A DNA stretch of 5,268 nt from an uncultured Legionellales bacterium (GTDB taxonomy: Bacteria; Pseudomonadota; Gammaproteobacteria; UBA1113), in assembly GCA_945956945.1 (NCBI GenBank), contig CAMFJO010000081.1, positions 1-5,268 on the forward strand, in the 5' to 3' direction. Numbering within the stretch: position 1 is the first letter of the stretch; every line of letters begins with the position of its first letter. The translations under genes were made by a program, and so were the position numbers. This document shows, one piece after another, positions 1 through 5,033 of the stretch. Under the pieces are notes generated by a model that was not told the DNA's origin, searched no databases, and was given only the letters and a program-made list of their open reading frames with translations.

Positions 1-671
1 GTAGTCAGGCTGTTCTTTGTAATAACTTGTATTAGAGCTTCTATAAATAGGCGATCCAACGGGATGCTCTGACACTTGATAACTTTTAATTTTGTCTCCG
101 GAAGAATTTGCACTAAATACAGCAAGCTTTTATTCGTTAATAAGTTTGAACTGATATCAAGTTCAGTAATCTTACTGTTAGGTAGTGCGCTGAATAAATC
201 GATGGCCCCTTCGTCTGTTAAGTTATTATTTGCAAAAGATAAGGTCTCCAATACGCCGAACTTTAACCTTTTGGGTAATATGGTCATTACCGCGTCATCG
301 ATTCCACAATTAATCATTTTTAAGGTTTTGAATTTCTTTTTGCACCCTAATTCTATTAGCAGTTGAGCCAGCCTTGTATCTAAAGCTTCGGTGTTAAATA
401 TAAGGGTGTCTAACCGAGGAAAATATCTCAACAGCAGTGGTAATAATAATTTAAATGGGCCTTCTACACCGTGGTCGAATCTATTGGCGACAAATTTGAG
501 TTGCTCTAAATGTTGTAATTGTGATAGTTGAGTTAAGATCGTATGAAGGGTTTTCATGCAATCTACGGTGCATTGCTGGAGGGTGATGGCTGTACAGTCT
601 TGTAGATCTTTTAAAAGAACACTATTCTTGAATGCCTTGGCTCTGTATTCTTGTTTAATCGCAACCTTCAT
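1..671 (-). CDS. Leucine-rich-repeat protein, N-terminal 223 codons (runs off the left edge)
   Basis: The minus strand stays open from ATG 669-671 to the window edge, giving 223 full codons with no stop. From about residue 54 the protein falls into units of roughly 27-28 residues, at about 54-82, 85-112, 114-138, 140-166, 167-194 and 195-222. The clearest core is LETLSFANNNLTDEGAIDLF, followed by ITELDISSNLLTNKSLLYL. This LxxLxLxxNxLtdeG pattern, with a helix after each strand, is the ribonuclease-inhibitor type of LRR, common in eukaryotes and in effectors of intracellular bacteria. Such repeats bind proteins; no partner or enzymatic domain can be named from this fragment. No signal peptide or membrane segment is visible. 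The start has no strong Shine-Dalgarno but lies about 35 bases below a good -10 element. The gene follows two other eukaryotic-like genes on the same strand. The frame is secure; the rest of the protein is unseen. Confidence 0.85.
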   Translation of the reverse strand, partial: MKVAIKQEYRAKAFKNSVLLKDLQDCTAITLQQCTVDCMKTLHTILTQLSQLQHLEQLKFVANRFDHGVEGPFKLLLPLLLRYFPRLDTLIFNTEALDTRLAQLLIELGCKKKFKTLKMINCGIDDAVMTILPKRLKFGVLETLSFANNNLTDEGAIDLFSALPNSKITELDISSNLLTNKSLLYLVQILPETKLKVIKCQSIPLDRLFIEALIQVITKNSLT

Positions 672-705
672 GGTGTAATTCTTGACTATTAAATAGTGGA
701 TTTAA

Positions 706-714
706 ATTATACCA
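706..714 (-). promoter_or_regulatory. Extended -10 promoter element for the LRR gene
   Basis: Read on the minus strand this is TGGTATAAT, a perfect -10 hexamer preceded by the TGn extension. The hexamer at the -35 position with 17-base spacing is TTCCAT, a poor match. Transcription would begin near 699, leaving a leader of about 27 bases before ATG 669-671. The gene therefore probably has its own promoter within the 87-base gap after the upstream gene. Confidence 0.55.
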
Positions 715-758
715 CTACGACAGGCTGGATGGAAGCGGAGGATCTGTTGACATGTTAT

Positions 759-1577
759 TCAAATTGGTTGATAAGAAAAGGACAAATTATATACAATCTG
801 TGTCTGCTGATTTGTGCTATCTTGGCTCTGAGGTGTACTAGCTACAGAAGGCGGTCGTGAAAAAAAAGCAGAAGGGATCTTGGGTAGTACGAGCGCTGCC
901 CGAGGGGGATTTCCATTTTGCAATCGGGTTTGGTTTGCGCGCATTAGCTTCATAAGGCTTCCCATTAATAGGCTGTCCTGTGGAGACAATCCTTTTAACA
1001 AAGCTTGTTTGCCTATTAAGGTAACTAACTTTTTTTGACGTTTTTCATCTAAAAATTGGAGCTTTTCCAAAGACATATCGTCGCAACAGCCGCTCTGGAT
1101 TAATTCCAAACCTTTTGCATACTCTGCCGCACCTTGTTTTAATTGTGCTTCTTGAATAAGATTTTTTAGGTCTTGCTGTTCTGTTGTAGAAAGCGGATTC
1201 GACAAATATTCCTTACCTATCAGAATGGCTAGTTTTTCCTGACTCGGCACCTTTAAGCAGCGAAACTCTTCTGGAGATAGAGCAATATGGCTGTGGGGAT
1301 CTAAAAATTGCAATAGCTTGGGGAAATCTGGGCCAAGGCAACGAAGTGTAATTAGATTGACACCATATTGATAATAGGTCATTTGATCAATTAACCCTTT
1401 TAATTTGATAATTTCTGCTTTTTCATCTTCTTGCTGTAATAATTCGTATGCGTTATCAAGAATAAAATTTGCTTCATGATGATGTGCAACGCTTTTAAAG
1501 TGAGATAACCTTAAAGCAGACATAACACACTTGAAAACCAAAATTTGCCATCGTTCTCTTAAATCAACCAGATCCAC
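759..1577 (-). CDS. Helical repeat protein; probably the C-terminal part of the split U-box gene
   Basis: This 272-codon frame begins at GTG (1575-1577) and ends at TGA (759-761). It matches no family I can name. It carries two copies of a helical module at about residues 68-144 and 152-213, with cores SQEKLAILIGKEYL and RQKKLVTLIGKQALL. The same module occurs in the 637-residue protein upstream. A Pro/Ser/Gln-rich tail (about 224-260) contains PRAALVLPKIPSAFFSR, also echoed in that protein. The start is doubtful. No Shine-Dalgarno precedes the GTG. The same frame stays open for 26 more codons upstream, with protein-like sequence (SDIRALEQDIKHYD), back to the TAA that ends the U-box frame. 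The most economical reading is that this is the distal half of one 455-residue protein. It may be untranslated now, or made by reinitiation. The reading frame itself is certain; independent expression is not. Confidence 0.6.
   Translation of the reverse strand: MDLVDLRERWQILVFKCVMSALRLSHFKSVAHHHEANFILDNAYELLQQEDEKAEIIKLKGLIDQMTYYQYGVNLITLRCLGPDFPKLLQFLDPHSHIALSPEEFRCLKVPSQEKLAILIGKEYLSNPLSTTEQQDLKNLIQEAQLKQGAAEYAKGLELIQSGCCDDMSLEKLQFLDEKRQKKLVTLIGKQALLKGLSPQDSLLMGSLMKLMRANQTRLQNGNPPRAALVLPKIPSAFFSRPPSVASTPQSQDSTNQQTQIVYNLSFSYQPI
939..1124 (-). repeat. Helical repeat module, copy B of the split U-box gene
   Basis: Residues about 152-213 of the GTG-initiated frame. It reads G-LELIQSG, then SLEKLQFLDEKRQKKLVTLI, then GK-ALLKGLSPQDSLL. 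It is the best-formed copy and sets the pattern: a GLxLI helix, LxxLDxxxQxKLxxLIGK, then LSxxDxLL. The similarity is seen by eye at the protein level; the DNA of the copies is diverged, so the duplication is old. Confidence 0.65.
1146..1376 (-). repeat. Helical repeat module, copy A of the split U-box gene
   Basis: Residues about 68-144 of the GTG-initiated frame. It begins YYQYGVNLI, matching AYWQFGLDIV in the upstream 637-residue protein. It continues through LSPEEFRCL and PSQEKLAILIGKEYL to a PLSTTEQQDL helix. It is longer than the other copies because of an insertion of roughly ten residues (around LLQFLDPHSH) between the first helix and the core. Confidence 0.6.
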
Positions 1578-1655
1578 AGAGGTATCATAATGCTTAATAT
1601 CTTGCTCTAAAGCGCGAATATCGCTATTGACTTCAGTAACATCACCTAACCAGCT

Positions 1656-2126
1656 TTATTCTATTAAGAATGTCGATATCTGCGAGCATAAGGCCTCATA
1701 AAAATCTTTGCTAGCATCTTCAACACGCAAAATAGGCTGCCTATTCATGGGAGATTCTTGCTGTTGAGCGCTTTTTAGATAAGTATGTAATTGTGTGCGC
1801 TCGTATAGGTATGGCTCTACAAATTCCGGTTGATTCTTAGCGCCAACCACCAATTTTACTGGCTGTCTGGGCAGATCCAGAAATATAGGGCAATAAAGCT
1901 CTGTCTTAATTTTACGTAAAAAATCTTGTGTTTTGGGCGTGTCTACTGTGGCATCCTGTAAATTTTTTACCAATTCGCCTATTATTTCTATCAACCTACT
2001 GTGTAGAGAACAATAATATTCTTTTTCAATACGTTGCAAAAAAAAACTCGCGATAGGATCGACTCTTGCGCTATCCTGTAATTTTTGTTTCAACGTATTG
2101 ATTATCGCGGTGTTATCGGCTGCCAT
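1656..2126 (-). CDS. U-box-like protein (candidate E3 ubiquitin-ligase domain), 156 aa
   Basis: The start is ATG 2124-2126, with GGGGGA at 2131-2136, four bases upstream, as a Shine-Dalgarno. Residues about 75-147 resemble a U-box. LYCPIFLDLPRQPV matches the CPITxEhMxDPV opening, LYERTQLHTYL matches the TYERxxIxxWL helix, and ESPMNRQPIL matches the CPxTRQPL strand. U-boxes use a RING-like fold without zinc to recruit ubiquitin-loaded E2 enzymes. Bacterial examples, such as Legionella LubX and GobX, are effectors injected into host cells. The loop between PVKLVV and FVEPYLYER is longer than usual, and the usual GHTYER is replaced. E2 binding is therefore unproven. Residues 1-70 are helical. 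The frame ends at TAA 1656-1658, but the same frame reopens at once into the helical-repeat segment, so the original protein was probably 455 residues. Domain assignment is by eye. Confidence 0.75.
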   Translation of the reverse strand: MAADNTAIINTLKQKLQDSARVDPIASFFLQRIEKEYYCSLHSRLIEIIGELVKNLQDATVDTPKTQDFLRKIKTELYCPIFLDLPRQPVKLVVGAKNQPEFVEPYLYERTQLHTYLKSAQQQESPMNRQPILRVEDASKDFYEALCSQISTFLIE

Positions 2127-2163
2127 TATTTCCCCCGTGGTATCTTAAAAATAAACAGGTTAA

Positions 2164-2172
2164 ATTTTAGCA
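2164..2172 (-). promoter_or_regulatory. Extended -10 promoter element for the U-box gene
   Basis: The minus strand reads TGCTAAAAT, a five-of-six -10 hexamer with the TGn extension. It lies in the 124-base gap below the stop of the 637-codon gene. The -35 position is a weak TTATAT. Transcription would start near 2157, about 30 bases before the ATG. No clear terminator hairpin follows the upstream gene, so read-through from it is also possible. Confidence 0.4.
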
Positions 2173-2250
2173 AATTATTTAGGCGAATATAAGAAGGTTT
2201 TTTTAGGAGGTATTTATTGTAACCCAGCTAAAGAAATATAAAGACGAGTA

Positions 2251-4164
2251 TTAGCCATTAGAGAGTCCTTGACTGCACGCTGGTTTCATAGGTTCCTTAT
2301 CTAATTGAGCATCACTATTGACCGGAGGTGCAAAAAAGCTGCATGAAGAAACAATCTGACTTTGCCCCACTTTTTGAGACACTGTTACGCCCTCTTCTTT
2401 TTCATTTTCTGCATCGGGTTGAGGCGTGTCCTCTACCTCTTCATCTTTTCGTACAATTGCAAGAAGCGTATTCATTAGCAGTTCATCGTCCTCAGACAAT
2501 GGGCATTCTAAAGACCACCTACTTATCAATATAGCCAATGCTGTTTGCTCCTCGGGATAAAGTGTATTGAATTTTTCCCATTGGATTTCTCCGCTGTATC
2601 CCTCTTGAATTAAACGCCTACCGGTTGCTTCTAATTTAGCTGCTATTTTGTCTTCATACCCCCATACAAGGAGTCTATTATACGGTAGATTCTGCTTTTT
2701 TCTATCTAGCTCAACAGCCAATTTGCGTCGATCCTCTGTGTCTAGAAGCAGGATTACTTTTTTCATCCATGGCTCTATTTGTTGAATATCTCTTTCAAAA
2801 AGCATGGAAATTTTGGGTGACACGGGGGCGCGAGGGGCAAATACCATGCCGATAGAATTTTCTTCTATCTGTCTCATGCAATCGTTTAAAAAACTTTCAT
2901 CCAATGTGTAACCCGCCCTCATCATCTTCTTACCCAGTGCGATAAGTAGTTTTTCTTGAGTAGGTTCATCTAAGCATTCTAGTTCTTGTAGTGATAGGGG
3001 GCTTGGGTGATCTACTTTGCCAAGCACGATATCCAAACCAAATTGCCAATAAGCGAGGTTAAGATCTACTTGACCTTGGACGTTATCAGCACTTATTTCT
3101 TCTATATCACTCTGATGCATCTCGAAGCGGCTTAGAATTTCGTTTGCCTTTATTCGTTCTATAAGAAATTTATATCTTGGCTCATCTCTCAGATAGGAGT
3201 CTACAAGCAGGTTTTCTAAAATTGTTGTTTCGATATAATAATAATCTTCGAGTAAAAATTGCTTTAAGTGAATGTAGTCCTCATATTGCTTTATATCTGG
3301 GTATTCTTTTTCAAAAGCATTGAGAATTTTCCTGAGTTCTACCCATTTAGCTTTAACCTTTTGGGCTAAACGAGCTTCTCTGGCTAATAACCCTGCTAAA
3401 TGTGCCTTCCCAGGATCGTTCAACCTATTGACATCAAATGGTTCATAGGGATTACCATGATCGTACGCCGCCTTCACCGTTTCATTTTCATGGGTTAATC
3501 TCACTTTACTACCTTGTGCCCGATAATCAAATATGAGCTCCTCATCGCGAATTTCCTTAAATTTTCGATACGCTTTGAGCTTGTCCAAATTAAACAGATA
3601 AGCCTCTTTGGCAAACCAATCATAACGATTGCGCGCACTGTTAAAGGGGCGGGCTTTCCTTAGGGGTATTTCTCTCTCAAATTGTATGGTATCCATCATT
3701 CGAATCGCGGACAAACTGGCAGATATTTCAGGGTTGAACCCTTTTTTTAAAAGTGCAGCGAATAGCTGGCCTGCAAAACTGTCCTCGTGTGAGTTTCTGT
3801 TTCTGCCCACCCCGGTATAACAACCCCGTACGGCAATGCGTAGAGACTCTCCGGCAGGCGCGGTTTTTGCTATGGCATCTGCAATAGTTTGGACATTAAG
3901 CTCGAGCCCGCCTCCCGTCGCTAATTGAGACAATCGATGCTTTTTGGGAAGGCCATGGCCTGTAAGGACTGTTTTGGTGTCTTTATCGATCGGCGGTAAT
4001 CCAGAGTGCGTTTCGCCATTTTGGGTATACTCAAATGCGCCGTTTCCTTTATACTTCACTAAAATGAATTCACATTTCTCTTCATGTCTTTGTTTTTCCT
4101 TCAAAACTTCATCGTGAAGATCAAAACCATCAATATAAATATAAACAACCTTGCTATATGCCAT
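2251..4164 (-). CDS. Clan CD-like cysteine peptidase domain protein with C-terminal helical repeats, 637 aa
   Basis: The start is ATG 4162-4164 behind AAGGT, with TAA at 2251-2253. Residues about 1-160 look like a caspase-type fold. A beta strand leads to LTGHG (His70-Gly71), and a second strand SLRIAVRGCYTG leads to Cys115. SFAGQLFAALLKKGF follows, like the helix after the catalytic Cys in C80 and CHAT peptidases. The HG...GC arrangement is the clan CD signature, so a self-processing or host-directed peptidase is plausible. Activity and substrate are unknown. Residues about 190-365 are charged and helical. Residues 371-435 and 509-573 are copies of the module found in the next gene, with a degenerate copy at about 459-508. 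The tail has an acidic block (574-591). No signal peptide or membrane helix is seen. The gene is divergent from rpmB. It is probably a secreted effector, by inference from its domains and neighbours. Confidence 0.8.
   Translation of the reverse strand: MAYSKVVYIYIDGFDLHDEVLKEKQRHEEKCEFILVKYKGNGAFEYTQNGETHSGLPPIDKDTKTVLTGHGLPKKHRLSQLATGGGLELNVQTIADAIAKTAPAGESLRIAVRGCYTGVGRNRNSHEDSFAGQLFAALLKKGFNPEISASLSAIRMMDTIQFEREIPLRKARPFNSARNRYDWFAKEAYLFNLDKLKAYRKFKEIRDEELIFDYRAQGSKVRLTHENETVKAAYDHGNPYEPFDVNRLNDPGKAHLAGLLAREARLAQKVKAKWVELRKILNAFEKEYPDIKQYEDYIHLKQFLLEDYYYIETTILENLLVDSYLRDEPRYKFLIERIKANEILSRFEMHQSDIEEISADNVQGQVDLNLAYWQFGLDIVLGKVDHPSPLSLQELECLDEPTQEKLLIALGKKMMRAGYTLDESFLNDCMRQIEENSIGMVFAPRAPVSPKISMLFERDIQQIEPWMKKVILLLDTEDRRKLAVELDRKKQNLPYNRLLVWGYEDKIAAKLEATGRRLIQEGYSGEIQWEKFNTLYPEEQTALAILISRWSLECPLSEDDELLMNTLLAIVRKDEEVEDTPQPDAENEKEEGVTVSQKVGQSQIVSSCSFFAPPVNSDAQLDKEPMKPACSQGLSNG
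2446..2640 (-). repeat. Helical repeat module, last copy in the 637-aa protein
   Basis: Residues about 509-573. It reads ATGRRLIQEGYSGEIQWEKF, then EEQTALAILI, then PLSEDDELLMNTLL. It matches the GLxLIxxG, QxxLxxLI and LSxxDxLL positions of the copies in the neighbouring gene. The GK after the core is replaced by SR. Confidence 0.6.
2641..2790 (-). repeat. Possible degenerate repeat module in the 637-aa protein
   Basis: Residues about 459-508. The stretch LLDTEDRRKLAVEL lines up with FLDEKRQKKLVTLI of the neighbouring gene, but the first helix and the LSxxD turn are poorly kept. Sitting between two clear copies, it would make a three-module array. This rests on a short alignment by eye. Confidence 0.35.
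2860..3054 (-). repeat. Helical repeat module, first copy in the 637-aa protein
   Basis: Residues about 371-435. It reads AYWQFGLDIV, then SLQELECLDEPTQEKLLIAL, then GKKMMRAGYTLDESFL. The core LxxLDxxxQxKL and the following GK are shared with both copies in the adjacent split gene. As there, it is followed by a short linker containing PRAxVxPKIxxxFxR. Confidence 0.65.
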
Positions 4165-4237
4165 GTATTACCTTGCTGTAGAAATTATTGTTTTAAAACG
4201 ATTAATCAGTTAAATAGGTTAACCAAAACTGATCATT

Positions 4238-4246
4238 ATTTTATCA
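4238..4246 (-). promoter_or_regulatory. Extended -10 promoter element for the 637-aa gene
   Basis: The minus strand reads TGATAAAAT, giving a start near 4231 and a leader of about 67 bases. The -35 position is AATATA, a poor match. An alternative closer to the gene is TTAACT (4208-4213) and AATAAT (4184-4189) with 18-base spacing. Either could serve; the sequence does not decide between them. Confidence 0.35.
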
Positions 4247-4365
4247 CATGGCGTCGCGTATATATTAAGGATTTATTAGGGGCTGTTGATATTTTGCAGC
4301 CGACAAACCAAATATCACCAGCCCGAATAAAAAACCTTAGAATGGGGTTATTTTTAGGGGAGTTA

Positions 4366-4394
4366 TTGCATTTACCCTAAATTTTTGTTATAAA
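4366..4394 (+). promoter_or_regulatory. Promoter of rpmB-rpmG
   Basis: TTGCAT (4366-4371) and TATAAA (4389-4394) are 17 bases apart, and TGT before the hexamer makes it an extended -10. Transcription would begin near 4401. The ATG at 4394-4396, in frame with rpmB, overlaps the -10 and would lie outside the transcript. That supports the downstream start at 4445. The rest of the 280-base divergent region (4165-4444) shows no gene or RNA that I recognise. Confidence 0.55.
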
Positions 4395-4444
4395 TGCCTC
4401 CTTTATCAAGATTTTGTCCCTTAACCAATGAGGATGTGCTAAAA

Positions 4445-4681
4445 ATGTCCAGAGTATGTCAAGTCACCGGCCGTGGGCCCATGACTGGAAACAATGTTTC
4501 ACACGCTAATAATAAGACCCGACGTCGTTTTAACGTCAATTTGCAATATCGCCGCTTATGGTCACCTGAGTTAGGGCGTTTTGTTCAATTAAGATTGAGC
4601 AACGCTGGCTTACGTTTGATCGATAAACTCGGTATTGATACTATTTTAGCCCGTTTGCGTGAACGCGGTGAAAAAGTGTAA
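4445..4681 (+). CDS. rpmB: 50S ribosomal protein L28 (bL28)
   Basis: bL28 is a component of the large ribosomal subunit. The 78 residues equal the E. coli length and match it throughout. The protein opens [20 protein letters not shown], then has the basic stretch [12 protein letters not shown], then [18 protein letters not shown] and the ending RGEKV. Only one cysteine (Cys5) is present, so this is not the zinc-binding form. The start ATG 4445-4447 is preceded by GAGGA at 4430-4434, ten bases upstream. An in-frame ATG at 4394 would add 17 residues absent from the family. rpmG follows after 43 bases on the same strand, the usual ribosomal-protein pair, probably co-transcribed from the promoter just upstream. 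The gene radC, often next to rpmB in gammaproteobacteria, is not visible; a divergent effector-like gene occupies that side. Confidence 0.97.
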   Translation: MSRVCQVTGRGPMTGNNVSHANNKTRRRFNVNLQYRRLWSPELGRFVQLRLSNAGLRLIDKLGIDTILARLRERGEKV

Positions 4682-4724
4682 ATAAAATACACCAAGAATA
4701 ATGTTATAGTTAGGATTAAAAATT

Positions 4725-4880
4725 ATGCGTGATAAAATTAAATTAGTGTGTGAAGAAGGTACTGGGGAGTACTACACCACCACCAAAAACAAGAAAAATA
4801 CCCCTGAAAAGATGCGCTTTAAAAAATACAGCCGCAAGCTGCGTAAGCACGTCTGGTTTAAAGAAGATAAAATCAAGTAA
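4725..4880 (+). CDS. rpmG: 50S ribosomal protein L33 (bL33)
   Basis: bL33 sits near the tRNA exit site of the large subunit. The 51 residues read [20 protein letters not shown], then [20 protein letters not shown], and end [11 protein letters not shown]. They align with E. coli L33 (55 residues), which begins with a few more residues before REKIKL. No in-frame start upstream would restore those residues. TAGGA at 4711-4715 is a suitably placed Shine-Dalgarno for ATG 4725-4727. Only Cys9 is present, so this is the zinc-independent form. The gene is the second of the rpmB-rpmG operon and is followed by a hairpin at 4895-4915. Confidence 0.95.
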   Translation: MRDKIKLVCEEGTGEYYTTTKNKKNTPEKMRFKKYSRKLRKHVWFKEDKIK

Positions 4881-4894
4881 ATAGCCCTCTTGGT

Positions 4895-4915
4895 GGTGGG
4901 CATTTTTTGCCCACC
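4895..4915 (+). terminator. Hairpin after rpmG, probable transcription terminator
   Basis: A perfect 8-base stem (GGTGGGCA and TGCCCACC) closes a five-T loop, 15 bases after the rpmG stop. Its position at the operon end suggests termination. The T-rich tract expected after the stem is absent on both strands (TCTCCTGTC follows on the plus strand), so it is not a textbook intrinsic terminator. It may act with Rho or protect the transcript end. Confidence 0.5.
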
Positions 4916-4954
4916 TCTCCTGTCATGAAGCCCTTTCCTCCTTATATAGAGTAC

Positions 4955-4977
4955 CGCTTAAAACGAGCAGTTAAGCG
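4955..4977. repeat. Inverted repeat upstream of the gyrA -10 element
   Basis: The arms CGCTTAA (4955-4961) and TTAAGCG (4971-4977) are perfectly complementary around a nine-base spacer. The right arm covers part of the -35 zone of the gyrA promoter. It could be an operator or a weak hairpin; the sequence does not say which. Confidence 0.35.
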
Positions 4978-4984
4978 CATTTTG

Positions 4985-4993
4985 TGTTAAAAT
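4985..4993 (+). promoter_or_regulatory. Extended -10 promoter element of gyrA
   Basis: TGTTAAAAT gives a five-of-six -10 hexamer with the TGn extension. No recognisable -35 stands 16-18 bases upstream. Transcription would start near 5000, with a leader of about 34 bases before the gyrA ATG. In many bacteria gyrA transcription responds to DNA supercoiling at the -10 region; this site is compatible with that, but does not show it. Confidence 0.45.
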
Positions 4994-5033
4994 AACCGCC
5001 TTATTGTGTTTTTTTAGATTTGAAGAGTGGGGC

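Larger units (their letters stand above)
759..2126 (-). pseudogene. Composite view: U-box plus helical-repeat gene interrupted by one in-frame TAA
   Basis: From ATG 2124-2126 to TGA 759-761 there are 456 codons in one frame, and the only internal stop is TAA at 1656-1658 (codon 157). Between this TAA and the next possible start (GTG 1575-1577) lie 26 open codons of protein-like sequence. Joining the halves gives U-box, helical linker and two repeat modules. That parallels the neighbouring 637-residue protein, which has an enzyme-like domain, a helical linker and repeat modules. The simplest explanation is a nonsense substitution or a sequencing error at codon 157. No other lesion is seen downstream, so any mutation is recent or the distal half is still under selection. 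A genuine two-gene arrangement remains possible. Confidence 0.55.

Noticed and set aside
76..366. 96-codon plus-strand reading frame
   Set aside because: It lies wholly opposite the LRR gene, which has a clear repeat pattern and a promoter; the plus-strand translation resembles nothing.
691..710. GTGG...CCAC palindrome near the LRR promoter
   Set aside because: The arms are only four bases and the AT-rich centre is low in information; it is too weak to call an operator.
2205..2220. AGGAGG followed by TTG on the plus strand, resembling a ribosome site and start
   Set aside because: The TTG is followed at once by TAA, so no protein can be made from it.
4281..4301. Small hairpin GGCTG / CAGCC in the divergent region
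   Set aside because: A five-base stem with an 11-base loop and no T-tract is expected by chance; no role can be supported.
4084..4380. 98-codon plus-strand reading frame upstream of rpmB
   Set aside because: It begins inside the divergent 637-codon gene, has no good ribosome site, and gives a low-complexity start with no recognisable domain. No trace of RadC is visible in it.
4394..4444. Longer start for rpmB adding 17 residues
   Set aside because: The ATG overlaps the -10 element of the rpmB promoter, and the extra residues are absent from L28 proteins, which begin MSRVCQ.
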